This document shows positions 1 through 7,998 of a DNA stretch of 64,000 bases, piece by piece. The notes under the pieces were generated by a model, which was not told where the DNA came from, did no database searches, and saw nothing but the letters and a program-made list of their open reading frames with translations. The stretch lies in assembly GCF_025165815.1 (NCBI RefSeq), contig NZ_JAFFZE010000015.1, forward strand, positions 124,001 through 188,000, in the 5' to 3' direction. The DNA is from Actinophytocola gossypii. GTDB lineage: Bacteria; Actinomycetota; Actinomycetes; Mycobacteriales; Pseudonocardiaceae. Both the position numbers and the translations under genes were made by a program. The stretch's first letter is position 1, and each line of letters begins with the position of its first letter.

Positions 1-381
1 GGCCTGCTGGTGCGGATGGACGAGCACGGCGGCACCCTCGCCGACGTCGCCTGGTCGATCGGCGCGCCGGTGCTGATCGTCGCGGACGCCGGGCTCGGCA
101 CGCTCAACGCCACCGCGCTCACCGCCGAGGCACTGCGCGTCCGGGGGATCGCCTGCGCGGGGGTCGTCGTCGGCTCCTGGCCGGCCGAGCCCGACCTCGC
201 CGCCCGCTGCAACCTCGACGACCTGCCGGTGGTCGCGGAGGCTCCGCTGGTCGGGGCCGTTCCGGCGGGCGCGGGCACGCTGGGCCGGGAGGAGTTCCTG
301 ACCGTCGCCAGGGCCTCGCTCGCTCCCTCGTTGGGGGGCGAGTTCGACGCGACCGGGTTCGCCGCCGAACACGCGGCGTGA
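1..381 (+). CDS. bioD: Dethiobiotin synthetase, C-terminal part (cut by window edge)
   Basis: The reading frame is open from the first base, so the gene starts outside the window; 126 residues are visible. BioD closes the ureido ring of dethiobiotin from DAPA, CO2 and ATP in the cytoplasm. The visible part has the GAPVLIVADAGLGTLN strand-loop of the P-loop NTPase fold seen in BioD (normally IVxxxGLGTINH) and the later VVGSWP segment. bioB follows 109 bases downstream on the same strand, which supports the assignment. The P-loop itself is outside the window. Confidence 0.85.
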   Translation, partial: GLLVRMDEHGGTLADVAWSIGAPVLIVADAGLGTLNATALTAEALRVRGIACAGVVVGSWPAEPDLAARCNLDDLPVVAEAPLVGAVPAGAGTLGREEFLTVARASLAPSLGGEFDATGFAAEHAA

Positions 382-490
382 TGACGGCCGGCTCGAGGGC
401 CGGTAAGCGCGTGAGATACATCGCCTTCGTCACGCGGCCTCGTGCGGCAGACTTGCCCGGAGGTCCATCACCACGAGCGAGGAGGCATTC

Positions 491-1543
491 GTGACCGCTG
501 CCGCTGAACGGACTGGCGCCGACCGGACCGAGGCCGACCGCACGCCCGCCGACGTGTTGGCGGTGGCCCGCGAGCAGGTGCTGGAGCGCGGCGCCGGCCT
601 GGACGAGCCGCGGGTGCTCGAGATCCTCCGGCTGCCCGACGAGCGCATGCCGGAGCTGCTGGAACTCGCGCACGAGGTACGGATGCGCTGGTGCGGCCCG
701 GAGGTCGAGGTCGAGGGCATCGTCAGCCTGAAGACCGGCGGCTGCCCCGAGGACTGCCACTTCTGCTCGCAGTCCGGCCAGTTCCCCTCGCCGGTGCGCT
801 CGGCGTGGCTGGACATCCCCGGCCTGGTGAAGGCCGCGCGGGAGACCGCCGCGACCGGCGCGAGCGAGTTCTGCATCGTCGCCGCCGTGCGCGGCCCGGA
901 CAAGCGGCTGATGTCCCAGGTCCGCGACGGCATCAAGGCGATCCGCGAGGACGGCAACGACATCCAGATCGCCTGCTCGCTCGGCATGCTGACCCAGGAG
1001 CAGGTGGACGAGCTCGTCGGGATGGGCGTGCACCGCTACAACCACAACCTGGAGACCGCCCGGTCCCACTTCCCGAGTGTGGTCACCACCCACACCTGGG
1101 AGGAGCGCTGGGAGACCCTGCGGATGGTGCACGAGGCGGGCATGGAGGTCTGCTGCGGCGGCATCATCGGCATGGGGGAGACCGTCGAGCAGCGCGCCGA
1201 GTTCGCCGTCCAGCTCGCCGAGCTGGACCCGCACGAGGTGCCGATGAACTTCCTCATCCCGCAGCCCGGCACCCCCTACGAGGACTTCGAGCTGGTCGAG
1301 GGCCCGGACGCGCTGCGCACGGTGGCCGCGTTCCGGCTGGCGATGCCGCGCACGATGCTCCGCTTCGCCGGCGGCCGCGAGCTGACCCTCGGCGACCTGG
1401 GCGCGGAGAAGGGCATGCTCGGCGGCATCAACGCGATCATCGTCGGGAACTACCTGACCAACCTGGGCCGCCCGGCGCAGCAGGACCTCGACATGTTGAC
1501 CGAGCTGAACATGCCGATCAAGGCACTCAGCGACACCCTCTGA
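491..1543 (+). CDS. bioB: Biotin synthase (radical SAM)
   Basis: BioB inserts sulfur into dethiobiotin, the last step of biotin synthesis, using a radical-SAM [4Fe-4S] cluster and an auxiliary cluster. The 350-residue product has the cluster motif C85-PED-C89-HF-C92 followed by SQSGQF, and the later YNHNLET and [10 protein letters not shown] blocks typical of BioB. The GTG start has GGAGG five bases upstream (481-485). Its stop overlaps the start of the next small gene (ATGA), so the two are probably translationally coupled. The N-terminal 20 residues are rich in Thr, Arg and Asp and are probably disordered. Confidence 0.97.
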   Translation: MTAAAERTGADRTEADRTPADVLAVAREQVLERGAGLDEPRVLEILRLPDERMPELLELAHEVRMRWCGPEVEVEGIVSLKTGGCPEDCHFCSQSGQFPSPVRSAWLDIPGLVKAARETAATGASEFCIVAAVRGPDKRLMSQVRDGIKAIREDGNDIQIACSLGMLTQEQVDELVGMGVHRYNHNLETARSHFPSVVTTHTWEERWETLRMVHEAGMEVCCGGIIGMGETVEQRAEFAVQLAELDPHEVPMNFLIPQPGTPYEDFELVEGPDALRTVAAFRLAMPRTMLRFAGGRELTLGDLGAEKGMLGGINAIIVGNYLTNLGRPAQQDLDMLTELNMPIKALSDTL

Positions 1544-1746
1544 TGTACTGCGTGCACTGCGGCAGGCCGCCGGGGGAGGGTGAGCACACCCGCTGTCAGG
1601 GCGCGCGCGGGGCGATCGACCCGCCGCGCTTCTGCCCGGAGTGTGCCCGCCGGATGGTGGTCCAGGTGACCCCGTCCGGGTGGTCGGCGCGCTGCAGCCG
1701 GCACGGCGACCGCTCTTCGTTCAACACCGCGTCGGCGACCGACTAG
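1543..1746 (+). CDS. bsaP: Biotin synthase auxiliary protein BsaP
   Basis: A 67-residue Cys-rich protein whose ATG overlaps the bioB stop. Cysteines lie at 3, 6, 18, 31, 34 and 51, in two CxxC pairs (YCVHCG and FCPEC), which suggests a metal or Fe-S site. In mycobacteria the equivalent small gene (Rv1590) directly after bioB encodes a protein that actinobacterial-type BioB needs for activity. Position, size and Cys pattern match that family; the assignment rests on these, not on a search. Being short and overlapping, it is easily missed in automatic annotation. Confidence 0.85.
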   Translation: MYCVHCGRPPGEGEHTRCQGARGAIDPPRFCPECARRMVVQVTPSGWSARCSRHGDRSSFNTASATD

Positions 1747-1789
1747 GCTCTGACCACGGACTGTTGGCGGTACTGAGCGGGAGGTCGGC

Positions 1790-2422
1790 GTGACGGAGCA
1801 ACCCGGTGCGGCACAGGACGCCGCACCGCTCCGAGAGGATCACGCCGAGCCGAACGGGCAGGTGCCGCCCACCTACCCGGCCTACCTGCCGCCCCCGTGG
1901 CGCCAGGAGCGGCCGAGGGTGGTGGTGCGGGCCGACCTGCTGCCGGCGGTCACCGTGCTGTCCACGGTGTCGCTGCTCGGCCTGCCGGTCGCCTGGCTGT
2001 GGTCGGTGCTCGCGCCCCCGCAGCGGCAGGTGGTCGGCGGGGACGGGCAGGCGTTCCCGCTGCCGGCGGAGAGCTACCACCGGGCCGACGCCCTGGTGAT
2101 CTTCCTGCTGCTCTGCCTGGCTGCCGGCCTGTGCACCGGGCTGGCGGTGTGGTTCCTGCGCGAACGCCGCGGCCCGGTGATCATGCTCGCGGCGGTGCTC
2201 GGATCGGTGGTCGCCGGCTGGCTCGCCGCCCAGGTCGGTGAGTCCTGGGCGGCCGGTCGCTACCCGGTGCCCGGCGACGTCCAGGTGCTGGACGTGGTCG
2301 AGACCGCCCCGGAGCTGGAGAGCCTGGGCGTGCTGCTGGCCTGGCCGCTGACCGCCGCGCTGGTCTACGGCGTGATGGCGGCGTGGAACAGCATGGACGA
2401 CCTCGGCCGCCGGCTCGGCTAG
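1790..2422 (+). CDS. DUF2567 family membrane protein
   Basis: A 210-residue protein of unknown function. After a Pro-rich cytoplasmic N-terminus (about 1-45) there are four likely membrane segments: about 50-72, 103-125, 130-148 and 182-203. The GTG start has GGGAGG five bases upstream. A TAGGCT box at 1744-1749, overlapping the bsaP stop, could be a promoter. The same order, bioB-bsaP-DUF2567 membrane protein, exists in mycobacteria (Rv1589-Rv1591), so the gene belongs to the conserved neighbourhood, though no role in biotin metabolism is visible. Confidence 0.8.
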   Translation: MTEQPGAAQDAAPLREDHAEPNGQVPPTYPAYLPPPWRQERPRVVVRADLLPAVTVLSTVSLLGLPVAWLWSVLAPPQRQVVGGDGQAFPLPAESYHRADALVIFLLLCLAAGLCTGLAVWFLRERRGPVIMLAAVLGSVVAGWLAAQVGESWAAGRYPVPGDVQVLDVVETAPELESLGVLLAWPLTAALVYGVMAAWNSMDDLGRRLG

Positions 2423-2440
2423 TTCTCGGCTGGTTCTCGG

Positions 2441-3214
2441 TTAGTTGAAGCCTCCGGCGACGGTGACGAGTTCGCCGGTGATGTTGCCGTTGGCCGGCGA
2501 GCCGAGGAACAGCACCGCCCGCGCGATGTCGTCCGGCGTGGACAGCCTGCGCGTCGCCGTCCGGGCGATCTGCTGGTCGCGCACCGGTTGCGGCATCTCG
2601 GTGAGGTTGCGCTCGGTCGTGGTGAGCCCCGGCGAGACGATGTTCACCAGTACCTCGCCCGCGAGGTCGGAGATGAGACCGTTCGCGAGTCCCACGAGAG
2701 CGGCCTTGGCGGCGCTGTAGAAGCCGAGGCCGTGCAGCGCGGGGTCGCGGTGCCGGACCAGGTCCGATGAGATGAGGACGATGCGGGCGTCCGCGCGCCC
2801 GCGCATCGCCGGCAGGACCGCCTGGAGCAGTGCGATCAGGCCCTCGACGTTGGCGCGCAGCATGCCCTGCCACTCCGTGTCGGGCACGTGCTCGAAGCGC
2901 CTGCTCTGGTCCGGCAGCTCGTCCGGCCAGCGCACGGCGTTGGCCACGAACACGTCGACCCCACCCCACCGCCGCCCGATCGCCGTGACGGCCGCCGCGC
3001 CGGACGACGGCTCGTCGAGGTCGACGCGGACCGGCAGCGCTTCCGCGCCCAGGTCCCTGATCGCCGCGGCCGTCTGGTCGGCCAGTTCCCTGTGGCTGTG
3101 ATAGCTGAACGCGACCCGGGCACCCTCGCCGGCGTAACCGAGCGCGATGGCGCGTCCGATGCCGCGCGAACCACCGGTGACGAAGACTGTTCTGCCGAGG
3201 AGCTGAAGATCCAT
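2441..3214 (-). CDS. Short-chain dehydrogenase/reductase
   Basis: A 257-residue classical SDR with the NAD(P)-binding TGGSRGIG motif near residue 12, a catalytic Ser in VLISSD, the YSAAK Tyr/Lys pair and the SPG segment. The substrate is unknown. The ATG at 3214 has GGGAG five bases upstream; a longer frame runs to 3235 but has no such site. Where most SDRs have NNAG it reads VANAVR. It lies downstream of the MarR gene on the same strand, with a double palindrome in the gap, so the regulator probably controls this enzyme. Confidence 0.9.
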   Translation of the reverse strand: MDLQLLGRTVFVTGGSRGIGRAIALGYAGEGARVAFSYHSHRELADQTAAAIRDLGAEALPVRVDLDEPSSGAAAVTAIGRRWGGVDVFVANAVRWPDELPDQSRRFEHVPDTEWQGMLRANVEGLIALLQAVLPAMRGRADARIVLISSDLVRHRDPALHGLGFYSAAKAALVGLANGLISDLAGEVLVNIVSPGLTTTERNLTEMPQPVRDQQIARTATRRLSTPDDIARAVLFLGSPANGNITGELVTVAGGFN

Positions 3215-3235
3215 GGGGACTCCCGGGTCGGCCAC

Positions 3236-3279
3236 AAGTACTAAGCCAGCTTAGCAGTTAGTAAGCAGGCTTAGTACTT
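3236..3279. promoter_or_regulatory. Double palindromic operator, probably for the adjacent MarR protein
   Basis: The whole block is bounded by a perfect 12-bp inverted repeat (AAGTACTAAGCC at 3236-3247, its complement at 3268-3279). Inside are two smaller palindromes, CTAAGC-CA-GCTTAG (3241-3254) and TAAGC-AG-GCTTA (3262-3273), with centres about 20 bp apart, or two helical turns. The stretch is AT-rich compared with its surroundings and ends 21 bases before the SDR start. This fits two MarR dimers on one DNA face over the SDR promoter. Function is inferred from position and symmetry. Confidence 0.75.
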
Positions 3280-3288
3280 TCGTGGTCC

Positions 3289-3711
3289 TTACTGACCCCG
3301 GAGCCCGGTCGTCATCTTCGCCAGCAGTGCCGCGAACGTCGCCGTCTCGTCCTCGGTGAGCAGGCGCACGGCGTCCCGCTGCAGCTGCCCGATCGTCGCG
3401 TGCACCGGATCCCGGAGCGCGGCGCCGTGCTCGGTGAGCCAGGTGCGGATCCGGCGTTTGTCCTGCTCGTCGTCGCGCCGCAGAACGAGCCCGGCGTCCT
3501 CCATGCGACGCAGCAGCCGGGTCAGCGTGGCCGGCTCGACGCCGATGCGGCGGGCGAGCTCGGTGGGGGTCAGTCCGTCCTCGTCCCACAGGCACTCCAG
3601 CACGAACTGCTGGCCGATGTGCACGCCGTGCGCGCTCAGCCGCCGCTCGGTCTCGAGCTTCGACGCGCGGGACGCCTCGTAGAACCGGTCCCACACCAAC
3701 TTCGCTGTCAC
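3289..3711 (-). CDS. MarR family transcriptional regulator
   Basis: A 140-residue winged-helix regulator with the MarR helix-turn-helix LTPTELARRIGVEPATLTRLLRRMEDAGLV (cut here only by name, residues about 47-76) and the wing DEQDKRRIRTWLTEHG. It precedes the SDR gene on the same strand, and a double palindrome lies between them. A TAGCGT box (3719-3724) sits seven bases before the GTG start, suggesting a leaderless transcript. MarR proteins usually respond to small aromatic ligands; the ligand here is unknown. Confidence 0.92.
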   Translation of the reverse strand: MTAKLVWDRFYEASRASKLETERRLSAHGVHIGQQFVLECLWDEDGLTPTELARRIGVEPATLTRLLRRMEDAGLVLRRDDEQDKRRIRTWLTEHGAALRDPVHATIGQLQRDAVRLLTEDETATFAALLAKMTTGLRGQ

Positions 3712-3721
3712 CCGGGTGACG

Positions 3722-4414
3722 CTAGTTCTTGCTGGCGTGCCGGCGCAGCTCGGCCGGCGGACCCGGGACCGCCCGCAGGGTGGACAGGATGCCCGCCTCC
3801 CGGTTCAGCAGCCGGCCGGCCAGGCGCAGCCGGTGCAGCGGACGGGTCTCCTCCAGCAGCCGCTGCCGGTCCTCCAACGGGAGCAGGCAGTCGGTGGCCA
3901 GCAGGTGCGCGAGCTTCTCGATCTCCACGTCCTCGTCCGGTTCGCGCCAGTCGCCCTGCTGCCAGGCGGCCTGGCAGTAGCGGCGGTAGGCGGCGCGCGC
4001 CGCGTCGACCAGCGAGCCGATCGCGTCGGCGGCGTTGCGCTGGCCGGGCACCATCGCCGGGGTGTCTGGCACCCACTCGACGGCGCCCATCAGGTAGGGG
4101 GCGCTCGTGGCGTCGACAGCCAGGAGCCGGAAGCGGCGCTCGCCGGCGGTGACGATGTCGAAGCGGCCGTCTGGCAGGCGCGTTGCCTGGCGCAGCAGGG
4201 CCGCGCAGCCGATCTCCTGGAGCTGGTCGCGCGAGGTCACCTCCGCCTCGTGCGACGGGGCGAGGGCGACCACGCCGAACCGCTTGTCGGGCAGCGTGCC
4301 GGTGATCAGGTCGACGGTCAGCTGCCGGTAGCGCGGCTCGAAGATGTGCAGCGGCAGCGTCGTGCCCGGCAGCAGCACCGTCTGCAGCGGGAAGAGCGGA
4401 AGCGTCTCGGGCAC
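3722..4414 (-). CDS. LON peptidase substrate-binding domain protein
   Basis: A 230-residue protein that starts with LPLFPLQTVLLPGTTLPLHI, the hallmark of the N-terminal substrate-binding domain of Lon protease, followed by FEPRYRQL and GERRFRLL. The ATPase and peptidase domains of Lon are absent and the length is normal for these stand-alone proteins, so it is not a truncated Lon. The GTG start has a TAGGTT box six bases upstream (4421-4426) that overlaps the end of the NUDIX gene. The role of stand-alone LON-N proteins is not well established. Confidence 0.88.
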   Translation of the reverse strand: MPETLPLFPLQTVLLPGTTLPLHIFEPRYRQLTVDLITGTLPDKRFGVVALAPSHEAEVTSRDQLQEIGCAALLRQATRLPDGRFDIVTAGERRFRLLAVDATSAPYLMGAVEWVPDTPAMVPGQRNAADAIGSLVDAARAAYRRYCQAAWQQGDWREPDEDVEIEKLAHLLATDCLLPLEDRQRLLEETRPLHRLRLAGRLLNREAGILSTLRAVPGPPAELRRHASKN

Positions 4415-4423
4415 CGTCCCAAC

Positions 4424-5140
4424 CTACGACGGTGCGCCGCCGCGCGCTTGGTTCGGCGGCCGGAGCACCGCGAACGGGTCGGTCACCGCCATGCTGCGCT
4501 CGACGAACCGGAACAGCGCCGCCGGCCGTCCGCCCGCGCGGCCGGATGGAGCGGTCTCCCCGGTCGGTTCCAGCAGGCCCCGGCGGGCGAGCACGCGCTG
4601 CAGGTTGGTCGCCGAGACCGTGTAGCCGAGCGCGGCGGAGTAGAGGCCGCGCAGCGCCGAGATCGTGAACTCGGGCGGCGCGAGCGCGAACCCGATGTTG
4701 GTGTAGGAGAGCTTCGAGCGCAGCCGGTGCCGCGCTCGCCGCACGATCGACTCGTGGTCGAACGCCGTCGACGGCAGGTCGTCGACCGGGTGCCAGCGGG
4801 TGTCGTCCGGCAGGCCGGGGTCGACGTCGGAGGGCACCAGGCCGAGGAACGCGGTCGCCACGACTCGCTCGCCCGGTACCCGCGTGGGCGCGCTGAACAC
4901 CGCCAGCTGCTCGACGTGCGACAACTGCCGCACGTCGACCTTCTCGGCGAGTTGGCGCCTGATCGAGGCCTCCACGTCCTCCGCCGCGCCGAGCCGGCCG
5001 CCGGGCAGTGACCACCGGTGCGCGTGTGGTTCCAGTGCGCGTTCCCAGAGCAGGACCTGGAGTGAGCCTGCTCGCACCTGGAGCACCGCGGCCAGCACTT
5101 CGTGGGCCGCGGGCGGGGGTGCGGTGGTAGCATCGGCCAT
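4424..5140 (-). CDS. nrtR: NUDIX-winged-helix regulator of NAD synthesis (NrtR-like)
   Basis: A 238-residue protein with a NUDIX fold ([18 protein letters not shown], about residues 44-61) and a C-terminal winged helix (about 150-210), the NrtR architecture. The NUDIX box is degenerate: where active enzymes have REL-EE it reads RRQLAEKV, so it probably senses ADP-ribose-type ligands rather than hydrolysing them. It is transcribed divergently from nadA, with a palindrome over its own -10 box. The same arrangement occurs in mycobacteria (Rv1593c beside nadABC). Confidence 0.85.
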   Translation of the reverse strand: MADATTAPPPAAHEVLAAVLQVRAGSLQVLLWERALEPHAHRWSLPGGRLGAAEDVEASIRRQLAEKVDVRQLSHVEQLAVFSAPTRVPGERVVATAFLGLVPSDVDPGLPDDTRWHPVDDLPSTAFDHESIVRRARHRLRSKLSYTNIGFALAPPEFTISALRGLYSAALGYTVSATNLQRVLARRGLLEPTGETAPSGRAGGRPAALFRFVERSMAVTDPFAVLRPPNQARGGAPS

Positions 5141-5163
5141 GTTTTCGATCCTAAGGCGAAAAC
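5141..5163. promoter_or_regulatory. Candidate NrtR operator over the nrtR -10 box
   Basis: An inverted repeat GTTTTCG (5141-5147) / CGAAAAC (5157-5163) surrounds the sequence read on the minus strand as TAGGAT (5148-5153), which lies seven bases before the nrtR ATG. Binding here would block nrtR transcription and could also affect nadA, whose start is 47 bases to the right. The site is AT-rich in an otherwise GC-rich region. No comparison with known NrtR sites was possible. Confidence 0.55.
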
Positions 5164-5209
5164 CTCGGGATGGGAAATCGGGACTGCGCGCCGACGCGAG
5201 GAGGACGAG

Positions 5210-6235
5210 ATGCCAGTGACCGCCGCTGCCGCCGAGCCGGCCGGGGACCTGACGCCGTACGGCGGCGTCGAGGCAGACAGCGCGTGGCGCGACGAGGTGC
5301 GCCGGCTGGCCGGGGAGCGCGACGCCGTGCTGCTGGCGCACAACTACCAGCTGCCGGAGATCCAGGACATCGCGGATCACACCGGCGACTCCCTGGCGTT
5401 GAGCCGAATCGCCGCCGAGAGTGATGCGTCGACGATCGTGTTCTGCGGCGTGCACTTCATGGCCGAGACCGCGAAGATCCTCAGCCCGCACAAGACCGTG
5501 CTGATCCCGGACGCCCGCGCGGGCTGCTCCCTCGCCGACTCCATCGACGCCGCGCAACTGCGCGCGTGGAAGGCCGAGCACCCCGGCGCGGTGGTCGTCT
5601 CGTACGTGAACACGACAGCCGAGGTCAAGGCCGAGACCGACATCTGCTGCACCTCGTCGAACGCGGTCGACGTGGTCGCGTCGATCCCGGCCGACCGCGA
5701 GGTGCTGTTCCTGCCGGACCAGTTCCTCGGCGCCCACGTCAAGCGCGAGACGGGCCGGGACAACCTGCACGTGTGGGCGGGCGAGTGTCACGTGCACGCC
5801 GGCATCAACGGCCCGGAGCTCGCGGCGCGGGCCGCGGCCGACCCCGACGCGGATCTGTTCGTGCACCCGGAGTGCGGCTGCGCGACGTCCGCGCTGTACC
5901 TGGCGGGGGAGGGCGTGGTCCCCGCCGACCAGGTCAAGATCCTGTCGACGGGCGACATGGTGACCGAGGCCAGGTCGACCCGGGCCCGCACCGTGCTCGT
6001 GGCGACCGAGGTCGGCATGCTGCACCAGCTGCGCCGCGCGGCCCCCGAGGTCGACTTCCGCGCCGTCAACGACCGGGCGTCCTGCCGCTACATGAAGATG
6101 ATCACGCCGGCCGCGCTCCTGCGCTCGTTGCGCGAGGGCGCCGACGAGGTCCACGTCGACCCCGCCGTCGCCGAACGAGCCCGAGGCGCCGTCCGCCGCA
6201 TGATCGAGATCGGCAAGCCGGGGAGCGGCGAGTGA
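5210..6235 (+). CDS. nadA: Quinolinate synthase A
   Basis: NadA condenses iminoaspartate with DHAP to quinolinate using an oxygen-sensitive [4Fe-4S] cluster. The 341-residue protein has the three expected Cys-containing blocks: [12 protein letters not shown] (Cys79), [10 protein letters not shown] (Cys146/147) and HPECGC. LAHNYQ at residues 42-47 is also typical. The ATG follows GAGGAGG at the right distance; the frame is open further upstream but that part reads through the nrtR promoter. It is the first gene of nadABC. Confidence 0.97.
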   Translation: MPVTAAAAEPAGDLTPYGGVEADSAWRDEVRRLAGERDAVLLAHNYQLPEIQDIADHTGDSLALSRIAAESDASTIVFCGVHFMAETAKILSPHKTVLIPDARAGCSLADSIDAAQLRAWKAEHPGAVVVSYVNTTAEVKAETDICCTSSNAVDVVASIPADREVLFLPDQFLGAHVKRETGRDNLHVWAGECHVHAGINGPELAARAAADPDADLFVHPECGCATSALYLAGEGVVPADQVKILSTGDMVTEARSTRARTVLVATEVGMLHQLRRAAPEVDFRAVNDRASCRYMKMITPAALLRSLREGADEVHVDPAVAERARGAVRRMIEIGKPGSGE

Positions 6236-6356
6236 CCCCCCACCCTGCCCACAGCGGCCCCAAACCCCCGTACGACAACCCCCACCCGATCCCGGGGGCG
6301 TCCCGCCTTGCCAGTCTATCGGTCGGAGGTGTCGGGGCGGGTACGCAAGATCAAGA

Positions 6357-6384
6357 TGTGGACAACCGGGACGGCTGTGGACAA
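6357..6384 (+). repeat. Two TGTGGACAA boxes (DnaA-box-like) at the nadA/nadB junction
   Basis: Perfect copies of TGTGGACAA lie at 6357-6365 and 6376-6384, 19 bp apart and in the same orientation. The complement, TTGTCCACA, is the DnaA-box consensus of high-GC actinobacteria such as Streptomyces. The pair is in a poorly conserved stretch before the nadB core. A second pair occurs at 11067-11104. Two boxes are too few for an origin; a DnaA-binding or titration role is only a possibility. Confidence 0.45.
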
Positions 6385-7998
6385 GTCGGGTCGGGCGAGT
6401 GGGAGGCGCGGGCCGATCTGGTAGTGGTGGGCAGTGGGGTCGCCGGGTTGACGGCCGCGTTGCGGGCGCGGGAGTTGGGTCTGCGGGTGCTCGTGGTGAC
6501 CAAGGGCGCGGCCGACGGGGGCAACACGCGCTGGGCGCAGGGCGGGGTCGCGGTCGTGCTCGGCGACACCCCCGACGACTCCGTGCACCGGCACGTCGAG
6601 GACACGCTCGTCGCCGGCGGTGGGCTCTGCGATCCCGACGCCACGGCCCGGATCATCGCCGACGGGCCGGGTGCGGTGGCGCGGCTACGGGAGCGTGGCG
6701 CCGTGTTCGACACCGGCTCGGGCGGCCGGTTGGCCAGGACCCGCGAGGGCGGGCACACCGCGTTCCGCGTGGTGCACGCCGGCGGGGACGCGACCGGCGC
6801 GGAGGTCGAGCGCGCCCTGCTGGCAGCCTCCCGCGACGGGCTGGTGCCCATGCTGGAGCACCACGTCGCCGTCGACACGCTGCGCACGCCGGCCGGCGAG
6901 GTCGCCGGGCTGCGAGTGCTCGACGGCGACGGGGTGCCGGGCGTGCTCATCGCGCCGGCGGTGCTGCTGGCCACCGGCGGGCTCGGACAGCTGTACCAGG
7001 CGACGTCGAACCCCGAGGTCGCCACCGCCGACGGGGTCGCGATCGCGCTGCGGGCCGGGGCGCCGGTGATGGACCTGGAGTTCGTGCAGTTCCACCCCAC
7101 CGTCCTCTACACCGGCCACGGCGCGCGCGGACGGTGCCCGCTGGTGACCGAGGCGGTGCGCGGGGAGGGCGCCGTCCTGATCGACTCCCGCGGCGCGCGA
7201 GTGATGGACGGCGTGCACCCGCTCGGCGACCTCGCGCCCCGGGACGTCGTGTCGGCGGCGATCACCCGGCGCCTGGCCGACCTCGGCGACGACCACGTGT
7301 TCCTGGACGCCACCCACCTGGACCGGCCGACGTTCTCCCGGAGGTTCCCGACCGTGCTGGCGGCCTGCCTCGCGGCGGGAGTCGACCCGGTCGTCGCGCC
7401 GATCCCGGTGTCGCCCGCGGCGCACTTCGCCTGCGGCGGCGTCGTGTCCACTGTGGATGGACGTACGCGGGTGCCAGGGCTGTACGCGGCCGGCGAGGTC
7501 GCCCGCACCGGTCTGCACGGCGCGAACCGGCTGGCGTCCAACAGCCTGCTCGAAGGGCTCGTGGTCGGCACCAGGGCCGCCGAGGCGGTGGCCGCCGACC
7601 TCGCGGTGGGAGTGCTGACCGAACGCCGGCTCGCCGCCTGCCAGCCGGTGACCACCGCGCCGGTGGCCGACCGCGACACCCTACAGCGCGTGATGAGCCG
7701 CTACGCCGGCATCGGCCGCGACGCCGAAGGGCTCGCGGTGGTCGGCTCGGTGCTGGACGTGTCAGCTGTGGACAGCGCACTGACCACGCGTCGCCTGGTG
7801 GAGGACGCCGCGATGACGCTGACCGCCCGCGCGCTGATCGCCGCGGCCGCCGCCCGCACCGAGTCGCGGGGCTGCCAGGTGCGCACCGACCACCCGACCA
7901 CCGACCCGGCGCTCACCCACGGCCTGACCGTGCGCCTCACCCCGTCCGGCCAACCCATGCTGGACCGCCCCACCCACCCCGTCCGAGGAGCCGCATGA
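6358..7998 (+). CDS. nadB: L-aspartate oxidase
   Basis: NadB is the FAD enzyme that oxidises L-aspartate to iminoaspartate for NadA. Visible features are the FAD-binding DLVVVGSGVAGLTAALRA, the NTRWAQGGVAVV block, the active-site region of the succinate dehydrogenase/aspartate oxidase family (EFVQFHPTVLY, HFACGGV) and GLHGANRLASNSLLEG. Start is uncertain. GTG at 6358 leaves about 18 residues before the FAD motif, as in homologues. GTG at 6232 overlaps the nadA stop and has GGGGAG six bases upstream, but adds 42 low-complexity Pro-rich residues. Confidence 0.93.
   Translation: MDNRDGCGQVGSGEWEARADLVVVGSGVAGLTAALRARELGLRVLVVTKGAADGGNTRWAQGGVAVVLGDTPDDSVHRHVEDTLVAGGGLCDPDATARIIADGPGAVARLRERGAVFDTGSGGRLARTREGGHTAFRVVHAGGDATGAEVERALLAASRDGLVPMLEHHVAVDTLRTPAGEVAGLRVLDGDGVPGVLIAPAVLLATGGLGQLYQATSNPEVATADGVAIALRAGAPVMDLEFVQFHPTVLYTGHGARGRCPLVTEAVRGEGAVLIDSRGARVMDGVHPLGDLAPRDVVSAAITRRLADLGDDHVFLDATHLDRPTFSRRFPTVLAACLAAGVDPVVAPIPVSPAAHFACGGVVSTVDGRTRVPGLYAAGEVARTGLHGANRLASNSLLEGLVVGTRAAEAVAADLAVGVLTERRLAACQPVTTAPVADRDTLQRVMSRYAGIGRDAEGLAVVGSVLDVSAVDSALTTRRLVEDAAMTLTARALIAAAAARTESRGCQVRTDHPTTDPALTHGLTVRLTPSGQPMLDRPTHPVRGAA

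Noticed and set aside
119-1234. Long antisense frame opposite bioD/bioB, and many like it (for example 24884-23058, 51582-48970, 53715-51610)
   Set aside because: Arg-, Ala- and Gly-rich or low-complexity shadows of real genes, caused by high GC content; no domain, no ribosome site, and fully opposite conserved genes.
3722-4414. Truncated Lon protease
   Set aside because: The length and ending fit the stand-alone LON-N family, and no ATPase or peptidase remnant follows.
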